Shown here piece after piece: positions 26,785 through 36,967 of a DNA stretch of 64,000 bases. The position numbers and the translations under genes were made by a program. Source of the DNA: Deltaproteobacteria bacterium (lineage in GTDB: Bacteria > Desulfobacterota > Syntrophobacteria > Syntrophobacterales > Thermodesulforhabdaceae); the NCBI GenBank assembly GCA_019309115.1, contig JAFDGW010000013.1, forward strand, positions 1 through 64,000. Direction: 5' to 3'. The first letter of the stretch is position 1, and every line of letters starts with the position of its first letter. The notes below the pieces were generated by a model. That model was not told the origin of the DNA and did not search any database. It saw only the letters and a program-made list of their open reading frames with translations.

Positions 26785-27108
26785 AGTCAGGGATCCTTAA
26801 TTTTAATCCCCACATCAACTCAACACCCGTATGGTCGTTTAAATGATAAAATGGTGTTAAGGTCAACCCAAAATGTGGAACTTCTGGGAAGAAAGTTCAA
26901 TTCACGTGACTGTTATCAAGGCCCGAGGCAAGCAACAAACATGACATACGGAGAAAGCAATCATGCTTCTGTAAATTTTATCAAAAAAGCCTCTTGATTT
27001 CAGAGGAGCACTACACTATGCCATTGAGGATTTACATAATCACGCTTGCTGAAGGTGACTTGCATGTATGCAATTCAAGAAAAACCTTACATCTTGAGGA
27101 TATGAATT
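26785..27108. other. Intergenic region between the broken cyclase gene and PiT
   Basis: These 324 bases separate divergent genes and must hold promoters for both. The final part carries GAGGA ahead of the PiT ATG. I find no convincing ORF, RNA structure or strong -35/-10 pair. Confidence 0.5.
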
Positions 27109-28335
27109 ATGGAATTTTGGATCCTGATCGCTGGTTTCCTGGCCGGCATCTACATGGCCTGGAACATCGGAGCCAATGATGTTGCTAACGGCATGGCTTC
27201 AGCCGTTGGTGCAAAAGCTATTACTCTCAGACAAGCAGTTTTAATAGGTGGTTTGTTGGATTTTGCTGGAGCGGTGCTTCTGGGTTCCCACGTGGCTACA
27301 ACTATTCGAAAGAACATCCTCGATGCTTCTCTCATCACTAATGATCATCAAATTATGATGCTTGGCCTTCTATCGGCCTTACTGGCCGCTGCATTCTGGG
27401 TTTTTTTTGCAACCTGGAGCGAATTTCCTGTGTCCACAACTCATTCTATCGTGGGTGCTATTGTGGGTTTTGGGCTGATTGAAGGGGGGATAAGGGCAAT
27501 TCACTGGGGAAAGCTTCTAGCAATTGTGCTGAGCTGGATCATATCCCCTATCTTCGCCGGATTTCTAGCCTTCATCTTTTTCAATTTTATAAAAAAGCAC
27601 ATACTTGAGAGCAGCAAAAGATTTGCTACCGCATTGCGTCTGGCACCTTATTTAGCTGCTCTAACCTTCTTCCTTGTTGTGCTCTCACTGCTCTTAAAAA
27701 CACCCCTGGGATCAAAGTTAAAAATATCGCTATTCACCGCCCTGGAAATGTCTTTATTGATCTCCATCATTATAGGATTTCTGGCGTATTTCTGGATAAA
27801 GATAACCGTACCATTCGACGATGAGAAGGGTGTTGAAGAAATTTTCAGGCGTTTTCAGATTTTTACATCCTGCTATGTTGCCTTTGCTCATGGAGCAAAC
27901 GACGTCGCCAATGCAATTGGGCCCGTAGCGGCCATATATGCAATTTACCAAACACACACTGTTTCCCCAAATGTACCGGTTCCGATGTTTATACTGCTAG
28001 TGGGAGGGGTATTCATAGCATTGGGTGTTTTCACGTGGGGGTATAAGGTTATAGAAACGGTCGGTAGCAAAATCACGACGCTAACAAACACACGCGGTTT
28101 TTCTGTTGATTTTGGCACGGCTACTTCGGTACTCCTTGCATCAAAGCTGGGGCTTCCGGTATCTACGACACATGCAGCGGTCGGAGCGGTTATAGGAGTT
28201 GGCCTCGCAGGCGGAGTGTCAGCCGTCGATTTTGGTGTAGTTTGGCGCATAACGCTTTACTGGCTCATTACCTTGCCACTTGCGGCATTGCCAACTATTA
28301 TTATTTTTGAGATACTAAAGTTTCTTTTTATGTAA
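27109..28335 (+). CDS. pit: Inorganic phosphate transporter, PiT family
   Basis: This 408-aa membrane protein imports phosphate (as metal-phosphate or with cations). The two inverted halves each carry the family signature: GANDVANGMASAVG near residue 21 and GANDVANAIGPVAA near 261. About ten hydrophobic segments are visible, and STTHSIVGAIVG and STTHAAVGAVIG repeat in the two halves. ATG 27109 follows GAGGA at 8 nt. A DUF47/PhoU-like gene lies immediately downstream, the usual pairing for PiT carriers. Confidence 0.95.
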   Translation: MEFWILIAGFLAGIYMAWNIGANDVANGMASAVGAKAITLRQAVLIGGLLDFAGAVLLGSHVATTIRKNILDASLITNDHQIMMLGLLSALLAAAFWVFFATWSEFPVSTTHSIVGAIVGFGLIEGGIRAIHWGKLLAIVLSWIISPIFAGFLAFIFFNFIKKHILESSKRFATALRLAPYLAALTFFLVVLSLLLKTPLGSKLKISLFTALEMSLLISIIIGFLAYFWIKITVPFDDEKGVEEIFRRFQIFTSCYVAFAHGANDVANAIGPVAAIYAIYQTHTVSPNVPVPMFILLVGGVFIALGVFTWGYKVIETVGSKITTLTNTRGFSVDFGTATSVLLASKLGLPVSTTHAAVGAVIGVGLAGGVSAVDFGVVWRITLYWLITLPLAALPTIIIFEILKFLFM

Positions 28336-28359
28336 AGATGCATGGGAGGATTCGGGTCA

Positions 28360-29028
28360 ATGAGGTCGGCATTATTAAAGCTTTTTCGACAATCGCCTTT
28401 TCCGCTATTGCTCAAGCATGCAGAGGTGGTGCGAGAAGTAGCTCCGGTCTTCAGATCGGCAGTCATTGCATATCTTGACGGAGACATGGGAGATTTTGAG
28501 AAATACCATAATCAGACGATAATGCTAGAATCTCAAGGAGATTCCATAAAACGCAACCTAAGAGGCCATCTTCCCCGCGGTGTCTTGCTGCCCATGGATA
28601 AGTTCAAACTTTTTGCTTACATTAGAGAACAGGATAAAGTTCTGGATTCAGTGCAAAATGTGCTACACTGGTTATCTTACCATAATACCAAAGTACCCGA
28701 CCCCATTGTGGATGATCTTCTCCTACTGGTTGACAGATCTCTGTACTCACTCAAAGCGGTACACCCGATGGTTTCAGCGGCCGAAAGTTATTTCGATTCA
28801 TTTTCGGAAGAAATGAGACAGGTCGTTAAAGAATCGATTGCTCAAATTCGGGAATACGAATTTCAGTCAGATCAAGTGGAAAGAAAGTTGTTGGCTGATT
28901 TGTTTGCTTACCCATTTGAAAACCCCATCGAGGCATTCCACTTGATAAGAACCGTCGAATTGCTTGGGGACATTTCCAACCATGCCGAAAACGCTGCTGA
29001 CATGATGAGAGCAATGATTGCTCGTTAA
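28360..29028 (+). CDS. PhoU-like DUF47 (TIGR00153) phosphate transport regulator
   Basis: This 222-aa all-helical protein (RSPFPLLLKHAEVVREVAP at the start, EYEFQSDQVERKLLADLF and LGDISNHAENAADMM near the end) belongs to the DUF47 family, relatives of PhoU that control PiT transporters. The conserved E/D-rich motifs could bind metal. ATG 28360 has GGGAGG upstream at good spacing; the ATG at 28342 does not. Its stop is 3 bp before hrpA begins. Confidence 0.88.
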   Translation: MRSALLKLFRQSPFPLLLKHAEVVREVAPVFRSAVIAYLDGDMGDFEKYHNQTIMLESQGDSIKRNLRGHLPRGVLLPMDKFKLFAYIREQDKVLDSVQNVLHWLSYHNTKVPDPIVDDLLLLVDRSLYSLKAVHPMVSAAESYFDSFSEEMRQVVKESIAQIREYEFQSDQVERKLLADLFAYPFENPIEAFHLIRTVELLGDISNHAENAADMMRAMIAR

Positions 29029-29031
29029 TTC

Positions 29032-32000
29032 ATGAAGCCGTCCGAATTGAGAAAACCCTTTCCTGACTGTTTTAACTACCCCGACGACTTGCCCATAATA
29101 GGGAAGCGGGAAGAGATAATAAAAACTCTTAATAATCACAGAGCTGTTATCATAGCGGGCGCAACGGGCTGCGGTAAAAGCACCCAGCTCCCTAAAATGT
29201 GCATAGAAGCTGGTTTAATAAAAAAGGGAATTATTGGATGCACCCAGCCAAGAAGAATCGCTGCCATATTCCTTGCTAACAGGGTTAGTCAGGAACTTAA
29301 GACACCGCTTGGGCAGTTGGTTGGGTTCAAAATCCGCTTTCAAGACAAAACCAGTCCTAATACTCTTATTAAGTATATGACCGACGGAATTCTGCTCGCA
29401 GAAGCCCAGCAGGATCGCTTTTTCCGCGCCTATGATGTAATCATAATAGACGAGGCACACGAAAGAACACTCAACATCGATTTCCTGCTGGGTATGCTTC
29501 AGAACCTTGTCGCTGTTCGAAATGACCTTACAGTTGTAATTTCTTCCGCCACGATCGATCCTGAAAAGTTTTCAAAAGCCTTTGATGGAGCTCCAATAAT
29601 TGAAATTCCTGGAAAAACCTATCCCATTGAAGTCCTGTATCGCCCACCTGAAAACGAAGACGACGAAGAGTACACTTACGTTGATCAGGCCGTCGACGCA
29701 CTCGAGGAACTGGTAAAGAAAAGAATCAGGGGCGATTTTCTAATTTTCATGCCTACCGAAAGAGACATACGAGAAACGGTACAGCGCATAGAAGAAAGAA
29801 CTCTGCCAAATATGCAGCCCTACCCGCTCTATGCAAAAATGGCCGCCTGGCAACAGGAAAAGATATTCGCACCTACGGATCATCACAAAATAATCGTTGC
29901 CACCAATGTAGCAGAAACTTCGCTCACTATACCCAATGTTAAGGTGGTAATTGATACGGGACTTGCGAGAATATCCGTCTATAGCCCCAGAACAGGAACG
30001 CAAGGTCTGCCCATACTTAGAATTTCAAAAGCCAGTGCCGAACAGAGAAAAGGTCGCTGTGGCAGAACATCGCCAGGCATTTGTGTGCGGTTATATAGCG
30101 AGGATGATTTTGAAAACATGCCCGATTTTACGCTCCCGGAAATTAAACGGTCGAACCTGGCGGAAGTCATATTAAGAATGATTTCACTCCGCCTAGGCGA
30201 TGTTTCAACCTTTCCGTTTATTGATCCACCATCAAAAAGAGCCATCAGCGAAGGATTCGCCACTCTTCGTGAACTGGGAGCCATATACGAAAAGAACGGG
30301 GAAATCAGGCTAACCCAGATTGGCTATAATATGGCCAGGCTGCCACTTGACCCAAGACTATCACGAATTCTCTTAGAATCTCTGAAACAGGGAGCCTTCC
30401 ACGAAGTACTGGTAATCGTTTCGGCACTAAGCATACCAGATCCTAGAGAACGCCCCTTTGGACAAGAAGCCATGGCCGACTCCGTACACAGGCAATTTGC
30501 TGATGAACGCTCTGATTTTTTAACCTTGCTTAACATCTGGCGAAGATATCAGGCTAAGGTACAGGAGGGAATGAGCAGATCCAAACTGAAGAAATGGTGC
30601 AAAGAACACTTTTTATCTTATCGTCGCATGCAGGAATGGATCTCCGTTCATGATGAGATTTTGGAAATCGTAGAGGAATTTATGGACATACTGCCGGTCA
30701 GCCAGCCAGCTGACTATGAAGCCGTCCATAAAAGTATATTGGCCGGGTTCCTGGGCAGAGTGGCAATTCACGAAGGAAAAGGAAAATACAGAGGAGCAAA
30801 AGGGCGTGAGATCTATATATTCCCGGGCAGTTATGTCAGAGGAACCCCAAAATGGATTATTTCAGCCGAAATAGTGGAAACATCAAGAACTTTTGCTCGC
30901 ACCGTTGCGGAAATAGATCCTGCGTGGGTTGAAGAAGTGGGTGAACATGTTTGTATCCGCACTTATTCCAATGCAAGATGGGATTTCAAAAAAGGAAACG
31001 TTATCGCCAATGAACGCGTCACGGCTTTCGGATTGCCTATTGTGGAATTAAGACCCGTTATCTATGGCAGGATTAACCCACAGGAAGCCAGAAAAATCTT
31101 TATAAAGCAGGGGCTCATCGACGGAGCTGAGCGTCTGGATTTTGATTTTATCAAACACAATCAGGCCCTGGTCAAGGAGGTACTGGAAACAGAAGACAAG
31201 CTCCGGAAAAAGGGTATAGTGCCAATTGATGAAATTTTGTATCGCTTTTACGATGAAAGGATACCTGGCTATATCTGGAGCCTCTGGTCACTGAAAAAGT
31301 TTTTGCGAAAGGGCGGTCGTGAAAATCTTTTGAAAATATCGAGAGAAATTCTGCTTAGAGAACTTGTAACAGAAGATCTGGATAATTTGTATCCGGGTCA
31401 TATCGAGGTTAACGGGGAAATATTACCACTGAAGTACAGCTTCAGTCCCGGAAGTGACGAAGATGGAGTCACGGCCATTGTTCCAATTCAGCTTTTATCA
31501 TCTCTTCCCAAGGAACCCTTCGACTGGCTCGTCCCTGGCTATTTGGATGACAAAATCCAATTCCTATTGAAACAGCTTCCCAAACCGATCCGGCGCAAAT
31601 TGATACCAATAAACGAAACCGTCAAGAATGTCATAAGCAAACTTGAGTTTGGCCGGGGAAACTTTTTCGAAGCCCTATCAAAAGCAGTGGAAGCCGTTAC
31701 CGGCTTGTGGGTTGATCCAGAAACATGGACAACCAATTCAGTTCCCGACTACCTCCGCTTCAGGTTTGAAGTTATCTCTCCTGACGGTAAAGTGGTGGCT
31801 TCCGGGAGGAACATAGAAGAGTTAAAAAAGTCCGCCCCAGATAGCTACGAAGATGATCTATGGAAAAAGGCAAAGTTGAAATACGAAATAGAAGATCTTC
31901 AAAATTTTCCGACAGAAGATCTAGAAGAAAAGGTTTTTATAGGGAAGGACGCAAACAAAAGGGAGCGATATGGTTACAGGGCTTTTGTCCCGGAAAATAA

Positions 32001-32727
32001 AGGAGTTTCTATAAGAATTTTTCCCTCCCTGCAGGAAGCACGAGAAACCAATAGGCATGGTACGCTGGCTCTTGTTTTCAAACTACTTGGAGAAAAGATC
32101 AAAAAGGTAGGAAAACACTGGACAATCCCGCCAGAATTGCTTCCTGCTTCCTTTTTTATTGGATCGGCCAGCAAAGTGCACGAAAAAATCATCAACTTCA
32201 TAATTCGTGATGTCTTTCAGCTCCATCATCCAATTCCATTTGAATTGAAGTCTCTAAGGAAGAAGTTTGACTATGTCAGGAAGAACTTTTATGTCCTCGG
32301 CCAAGAACGGTACGAAGCTATTTTTAATATATTAGCAACTAGAGAAAAAATTCGTATGAAAATCGATCGATACATGAAAAAGTGTGGTTTCAAACACCAC
32401 CCGGCAATGGAACGTATGCAAGCCATGATGGTGGAACTGAATGAGTTGGTTCCACGTGATTTCTTGGATATCTACAGCTTTGAAGACCTCAGAAGATGCG
32501 AACATTACCTGAAGGGACTGGAACTCCGGATTGACAGGGCTTATTCTTCACCCGAAAAGGACAGACTCAAGGAAGAAAAACTAAGAGAAATGGTCCAGAA
32601 ACTTCGAAAAGAACATAAATTTAAAGATGACAAAAAGACTACGGAGCTCTTATGGCTAATTCAGGATTGCAAAATGGCCGTGTTCGCCCCGGAGATAAAA
32701 CCACTGAGAAAATTAAAAACTTTTTGA
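29032..32727 (+). CDS. hrpA: ATP-dependent RNA helicase HrpA
   Basis: This 1231-aa DEAH-box helicase has Walker A GATGCGKST near residues 43-51, DEAH followed by ERT near 140, SAT in motif III and QRKGRCGRTSPGICVRLYS as motif VI. The helicase core is followed by the HA2 and OB regions and a long DUF3418 C-terminal domain, giving the length usual for bacterial HrpA. It acts on RNA in the cytoplasm; E. coli HrpA has a role in ribosome rescue and mRNA processing. The last 76 bp overlap the downstream NUDIX gene. Confidence 0.95.
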   Translation: MKPSELRKPFPDCFNYPDDLPIIGKREEIIKTLNNHRAVIIAGATGCGKSTQLPKMCIEAGLIKKGIIGCTQPRRIAAIFLANRVSQELKTPLGQLVGFKIRFQDKTSPNTLIKYMTDGILLAEAQQDRFFRAYDVIIIDEAHERTLNIDFLLGMLQNLVAVRNDLTVVISSATIDPEKFSKAFDGAPIIEIPGKTYPIEVLYRPPENEDDEEYTYVDQAVDALEELVKKRIRGDFLIFMPTERDIRETVQRIEERTLPNMQPYPLYAKMAAWQQEKIFAPTDHHKIIVATNVAETSLTIPNVKVVIDTGLARISVYSPRTGTQGLPILRISKASAEQRKGRCGRTSPGICVRLYSEDDFENMPDFTLPEIKRSNLAEVILRMISLRLGDVSTFPFIDPPSKRAISEGFATLRELGAIYEKNGEIRLTQIGYNMARLPLDPRLSRILLESLKQGAFHEVLVIVSALSIPDPRERPFGQEAMADSVHRQFADERSDFLTLLNIWRRYQAKVQEGMSRSKLKKWCKEHFLSYRRMQEWISVHDEILEIVEEFMDILPVSQPADYEAVHKSILAGFLGRVAIHEGKGKYRGAKGREIYIFPGSYVRGTPKWIISAEIVETSRTFARTVAEIDPAWVEEVGEHVCIRTYSNARWDFKKGNVIANERVTAFGLPIVELRPVIYGRINPQEARKIFIKQGLIDGAERLDFDFIKHNQALVKEVLETEDKLRKKGIVPIDEILYRFYDERIPGYIWSLWSLKKFLRKGGRENLLKISREILLRELVTEDLDNLYPGHIEVNGEILPLKYSFSPGSDEDGVTAIVPIQLLSSLPKEPFDWLVPGYLDDKIQFLLKQLPKPIRRKLIPINETVKNVISKLEFGRGNFFEALSKAVEAVTGLWVDPETWTTNSVPDYLRFRFEVISPDGKVVASGRNIEELKKSAPDSYEDDLWKKAKLKYEIEDLQNFPTEDLEEKVFIGKDANKRERYGYRAFVPENKGVSIRIFPSLQEARETNRHGTLALVFKLLGEKIKKVGKHWTIPPELLPASFFIGSASKVHEKIINFIIRDVFQLHHPIPFELKSLRKKFDYVRKNFYVLGQERYEAIFNILATREKIRMKIDRYMKKCGFKHHPAMERMQAMMVELNELVPRDFLDIYSFEDLRRCEHYLKGLELRIDRAYSSPEKDRLKEEKLREMVQKLRKEHKFKDDKKTTELLWLIQDCKMAVFAPEIKPLRKLKTF

Positions 32728-33455
32728 AAAGCAAGCTGGATTCCATGCTTAGCGCAAGTCTTGCTTTAATAAAAAAGGAAAATTCCAAGCAATACTCGTC
32801 AGTGATAATCCCGCTGTGCACAGATAGGAACGGGTCTATAAGACTTATGCTCAATAAAAGATCTCGATTTGTACCCCAGCCGGGTGATCTTTGTTACCCT
32901 GGAGGTGGTCCGGAACCCATGGACATCACGGCTGGCTGGGTCCTTCGCCTTATGAAACCGGGCATGTTTAAAAAGTTCGGTAATAAAAGCCCGTTAATTG
33001 CTTCACTCCTTGCAACGGCCCTTCGCGAAAGTTGGGAAGAGATAAAACTCAACCCGCTTGCCTTAGATGTTCTAGGCTTGCTACCTCCCCAGAATTTGCT
33101 AACGTTCAACAAAACTATAGTAGCCTTTGTTTGTTGGATCGATGAGCCAGTAAAAATAAGGCCAAACAAAAAGGAGGTGGAGAAGGTTATATGGGTCTCT
33201 CTTGATCATCTAATCGAGGAAAACAACCACGCTATTTTCCGCCTTCATGGGCACCCTGCTGATGATCATACGGATTTTCCTTGTTTTGTCATACAGGACG
33301 GCATTGCCGTAGAAATCCTGTGGGGAGCTACATTCAGGCTCACTATGAGGCTTTTAGCGGACATCCTCGGACTGATTCCCAGATTTAATCCTGCTCATTT
33401 GATCCACGGAGTTTACAATCCGAAGTACAAAAGCGGGTATGGACGGAGAAAATAA
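32652..33455 (+). CDS. NUDIX hydrolase with inserted loop in the Nudix box
   Basis: This 267-aa protein looks like a CoA-pyrophosphatase-type NUDIX enzyme. A PGGGPEP loop is followed by about 35 residues before the catalytic helix ATALRESWEEIKL. That helix supplies the REx2EE metal ligands, but Lys replaces the usual Gly. The core strands FVPQPGDLCYPGGG and LLPPQNLLTFNKTIVAFV are present. The substrate is unknown; a nucleoside diphosphate derivative such as CoA is likely. The ATG at 32652 lies inside hrpA with GGAG upstream. Confidence 0.8.
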   Translation: MANSGLQNGRVRPGDKTTEKIKNFLKSKLDSMLSASLALIKKENSKQYSSVIIPLCTDRNGSIRLMLNKRSRFVPQPGDLCYPGGGPEPMDITAGWVLRLMKPGMFKKFGNKSPLIASLLATALRESWEEIKLNPLALDVLGLLPPQNLLTFNKTIVAFVCWIDEPVKIRPNKKEVEKVIWVSLDHLIEENNHAIFRLHGHPADDHTDFPCFVIQDGIAVEILWGATFRLTMRLLADILGLIPRFNPAHLIHGVYNPKYKSGYGRRK

Positions 33456-33646
33456 GGGAAACGGTGTGAAAATGCTCCAGCGGAATAACACGGCAAAATA
33501 TTCTTGCCTACCGATTTTTTCAACATGTCTTCAGCACATCCTTGACGTTGCTTTTTTTTTCACATAAGAGATTTATTTGAGTTGTATTGTCTCTCCAGGA
33601 CTTGCTTTCTAAATGTAGCCTAAACCAGCAAAAATTGGGGGATTTC

Positions 33647-36400
33647 ATGAGTGGGTCAGAAGCAGCAAAAAATGTAGTTATCATTGGCGCAGGGGTTGCG
33701 GGCCTTAATGTGGCCTTGGACCTCGCTGATCAGGGATTTTCTGTTTACCTTGTGGAAAAGGGTTCAAGCCTAGGCGGGCTTATTCCCAAGTTACACAGAC
33801 TATATCCGATATGCAGTTGCTGCAAGGTAACCAATCGCACGATAGCCTGCCAGCAGCATCCCGGAATTACGGTGTTCACCGACACAGTTGTTCAAAGTGT
33901 TTCCGGTAGTGCACCGTCTTTTTCAATTCAGCTAGAGACCCCAGACGGAAACCAGACCGTAAATGCGGCCGCTGTCGTGCTTGCACCGGGACTGGAGCCT
34001 TTTGATCCTTCAGTTTACGACACCTATGCTTATTCAGCTTTCTCAAACGTAATAACGAGCCTCGAATTCGAATGGATGCAGAAACCCATAAGCGACAACA
34101 AAGGCGTAGTGGTTAGACCATCAGACGGTGAGGTTCCTAAAAAGGTAGCCTGGCTCCAATGCGTCGGTTCTCGAGACATTAACAAATGCGATGCTCCTTA
34201 CTGTTCATCGGTTTGCTGCATGTACGCCTTAAAGGAAGCTGTCCACTTTAAAGATGCCTGCCCGGACGGCGAAGCAGTTATATTCTTCATGGACATGAGA
34301 GCTCATGGAAAAGGATACGAACATTATCTTGAACAGGCAAAAGAGAAGGGCGTTCGGTTGGTTCGTACTAGGATACACAGCGTTGAAAAAAAGGCGGGAA
34401 GTGAAAACCTGGTGCTGGAGTATGTTGACGAAAACGGCGAGAAGAAAGAAGAGATTTTTGATCTGGTTGTTTTGTCCGTCGGGCTGAGACCGGGGGCTGA
34501 TGTTAAGGAGCTTGCTGAAAAGTTCGGAGTCAAGTTGAGCGAGCATGGTTATATAGCGACTTCGGAATTGGAGCCGGGAGAAACCGGTGTGGCCGGCGTT
34601 TTTGCCTGTGGTGCAGCCACTGGACCAAGGGATGTTTATCAGTCAGTTGTGGGTGCTCAGGCTGTCGCCGGAAAGGTGGCTGACTTCCTCAAAGAATCCG
34701 GCGCAAAACCAGAAGAAGTGGTCTTTCGAGACGTTTCTTCTGAAGAACCAAAAGTTGGCGTAGTTTTTAGCCTTTGCCCCGGTAAAACAGGAGATTTTTC
34801 AAAGCTCGTTGATAGCCTTGCTGCATACGCAAAAGGCCTCGATGGAGTAGCTTCCGTCGAAAGGATAGATCTCACTAACTCCGAAGCTTTCAAAAAACTT
34901 TCGGAATGGATCAAAGAATCGGGAATAAATAGGTTGGTCTATGCTAGCTGTAGCCCAATTATGCACCGCGAAATGGTTGAATGGGCATTGAAGCAGGCTC
35001 AATTAAATCCAACGCTGTATAACTTTGTGGACTTGAGGACACTTGGATCCGGAGCAGATGAAGAACAGCGGCTTAAGAGCTTGATTAAAGCCAGCGTCCT
35101 CCAGGTGCGGCTCACCGAACCGCTTCCTGTTAAGCAGGTTCCGATTGAGCAGTGTGCTCTCGTCATAGGTGGTGGTATTGCGGGAATGACTGCTGCACTG
35201 GCTATAGCAGAAGCAGGTAAGAAAGCAATAATTGTTGAGAAAAAAGACAGGCTTGGTGGACATGCTCATAAGGTGAAATCGACGTGGCAAGGCACTGATG
35301 TGCAGGCCTTTATGAAAGAACTCATAGAAAAGGTGGAGAACAATGCCAATATTGAAGTTCTTTTGAACTCAACGGTAAAAAGTGCAAGGGGTTTTGGCGG
35401 GCAGTATGAGTCGGTAATATCTCAGGACGGAACGGAAAAGATCATAAGACATGGCGTGACTATCATTGCCACCGGCGGGCATTCCATTCGCCCGAAGGAA
35501 TATTGCTATGGCGATCATGAGAGCATATACCGTTGGTCTGATTTCACAAAGCTCCTCATAGATAATCCAGATGCATTTTCATCGGCTAAATGTGGCGTTT
35601 TCATACAGTGTGTTGGATCTAGAGAACCCGATCATCCCTACTGTAGCAGGCTTTGTTGTACTTTTGCGGTTCAGACTGCTTGCGCATTGAAAGAAAAAAA
35701 TCCGGATCTTGATCTGTATGTACTTTACCGTGACATGAGAACCTTCGGCGAGAGAGAAATAATTTACAAGGAAGCTCGTGAAAAAGGAGTTCTTTTTATC
35801 CGTTATGATGTGGACAAAAAACCTGCTGTAACAGTGGAAGATGGGAAGATAAAGGTTGAAGTTTTTGATCCGATACTTGGACGCAGCGTGGTGCTGCAAC
35901 CTGATTTTATTTCCCTACAGTCTGCTATCTATGCAGAACCTTCTACCGCTGAACTCGCATCACTTTACAAGGCCAGCGTTTGCGAAGATGGCTTTATGCT
36001 GGAATCCCCGGCAAAAATGAAGCCGGTCGATGCTGAGGTAGAAGGTGTGTATTTCGCTGGTTTGGTAGCAGGCCCGAAGGGCGTCGAAGAAAGTGTTGAG
36101 GAAGCATGGGCGGCGGCTGAACGAGCTCTCAGGTTCCTGAAGCAAGGTTATGTGTTGACGGGTGGGGTCGTTGCAGAAGTCGATCCGGATCGTTGCGCGG
36201 TATGTTTAACCTGCGTGAGGACATGCCCGTTTGGAATTCCTTATATCGAAAGCGTCCAAGAAGCAGCATACATAGATCCGTCGCTGTGTCAGGGTTGCGG
36301 CATGTGCGTGAGCGAATGCCCCGGCAAGGCTATAATGTTCAGGAAGCTCAGTGATGACCATGTTGCCGCTATGACTGAAGTGCTGGTTCAGGAAGCTTAA
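33647..36400 (+). CDS. hdrA: HdrA-like FAD/iron-sulfur protein with two HdrA modules
   Basis: This 917-aa protein contains two complete FAD-binding HdrA modules in tandem. Module 1 starts VVIIGAGVAGLNVAL (about 10-24) and has CSCCKVTNRTIAC, WLQCVGSRD and CSSVCCMYALKEA. Module 2 starts LVIGGGIAGMTAALA (about 503) and has FIQCVGSRE and CSRLCCTFAVQ. Two [4Fe-4S] ferredoxin motifs end it (CAVCLTCVRTCP and CQGCGMCVSECP). HdrA is the electron-bifurcating flavin subunit of heterodisulfide reductases and QmoB-like proteins. An MvhD gene follows, but no HdrB or HdrC is nearby. ATG 33647 has GGGGGA upstream; the longer frame from 33587 lacks similarity. The 191-bp gap upstream shows no gene. Confidence 0.92.
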   Translation: MSGSEAAKNVVIIGAGVAGLNVALDLADQGFSVYLVEKGSSLGGLIPKLHRLYPICSCCKVTNRTIACQQHPGITVFTDTVVQSVSGSAPSFSIQLETPDGNQTVNAAAVVLAPGLEPFDPSVYDTYAYSAFSNVITSLEFEWMQKPISDNKGVVVRPSDGEVPKKVAWLQCVGSRDINKCDAPYCSSVCCMYALKEAVHFKDACPDGEAVIFFMDMRAHGKGYEHYLEQAKEKGVRLVRTRIHSVEKKAGSENLVLEYVDENGEKKEEIFDLVVLSVGLRPGADVKELAEKFGVKLSEHGYIATSELEPGETGVAGVFACGAATGPRDVYQSVVGAQAVAGKVADFLKESGAKPEEVVFRDVSSEEPKVGVVFSLCPGKTGDFSKLVDSLAAYAKGLDGVASVERIDLTNSEAFKKLSEWIKESGINRLVYASCSPIMHREMVEWALKQAQLNPTLYNFVDLRTLGSGADEEQRLKSLIKASVLQVRLTEPLPVKQVPIEQCALVIGGGIAGMTAALAIAEAGKKAIIVEKKDRLGGHAHKVKSTWQGTDVQAFMKELIEKVENNANIEVLLNSTVKSARGFGGQYESVISQDGTEKIIRHGVTIIATGGHSIRPKEYCYGDHESIYRWSDFTKLLIDNPDAFSSAKCGVFIQCVGSREPDHPYCSRLCCTFAVQTACALKEKNPDLDLYVLYRDMRTFGEREIIYKEAREKGVLFIRYDVDKKPAVTVEDGKIKVEVFDPILGRSVVLQPDFISLQSAIYAEPSTAELASLYKASVCEDGFMLESPAKMKPVDAEVEGVYFAGLVAGPKGVEESVEEAWAAAERALRFLKQGYVLTGGVVAEVDPDRCAVCLTCVRTCPFGIPYIESVQEAAYIDPSLCQGCGMCVSECPGKAIMFRKLSDDHVAAMTEVLVQEA

Positions 36401-36476
36401 TGCAAACAAATCCGGGGAAAGATCAGGGCAGTTCGTATCTTCTTTCCCCGGCAAAGAATAAGGAAGGAGTAAACTT

Positions 36477-36884
36477 ATGAGCACCTTTGAACCAAAAGTA
36501 ATTGCTTTTTGTTGCTCTAATTGTGCGTCAGCAGCAGCTCAGGTGGCCGAACAGGCCTGTTGGCAACTGCCGAGTAATGTGCGCATTATTCAGCTTCCTT
36601 GCACGGGCCGGCTGGACAGCCTGCATGTATTGAAAGCCTTAGAAAACGGAGCTGACGGAGTTTATGTGGCTGGGTGCATGCCCGATAGCTGCCAGTACAA
36701 AAGCGGAGTAGAGAAAGCCACGAAAAAAATAGCCTATGTCAAGAAATTGCTTGAAGATATTGGAATCGAACCAGAAAGGGTTGAGCTTTTTAATGTGGGA
36801 GCAGGGAAGGCACAAAGATTTATCGAAGTGGCGAATCAAATGGTTGAAAAGATTAAGGAATTGGGTCCAAGCCCCTTGAGGTAA
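36477..36884 (+). CDS. mvhD: MvhD-type hydrogenase iron-sulfur subunit (paralogue 1)
   Basis: This 135-aa protein (AFCCSNCASAAAQVAEQ, LPCTGRLDSLHVLKALENGADGVYVAGC, then CQYKSG and RKLLEDIGIEPERVELFNV-like end) is an MvhD/FlpD family [2Fe-2S] electron-transfer protein. MvhD normally links a hydrogenase or dehydrogenase to HdrA. GGAAGGAG precedes the ATG. It follows hdrA by 76 bp and ends before a strong terminator. A second copy is at 41438. Confidence 0.92.
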   Translation: MSTFEPKVIAFCCSNCASAAAQVAEQACWQLPSNVRIIQLPCTGRLDSLHVLKALENGADGVYVAGCMPDSCQYKSGVEKATKKIAYVKKLLEDIGIEPERVELFNVGAGKAQRFIEVANQMVEKIKELGPSPLR

Positions 36885-36915
36885 AGCTGAATTATTTTGC
36901 TACAAAAGCCACAAA

Positions 36916-36949
36916 AAACGGGTTCTCGAAAGAGAACCCGTTTCTTTTT
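36916..36949. terminator. Intrinsic terminator between mvhD and folD (likely bidirectional)
   Basis: A perfect 12-bp stem (AAACGGGTTCTC) with a GAAA loop is followed by CTTTTT on the plus strand, with A's on the other side for the minus strand. It lies between two convergent genes. Confidence 0.93.
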
Positions 36950-36967
36950 AAAAAATTATCTGTTTTT

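Noticed and set aside
26994-27179. 61-codon ORF upstream of PiT
   Set aside because: It extends into the PiT frame, has no similarity and no ribosome site; it looks like chance.
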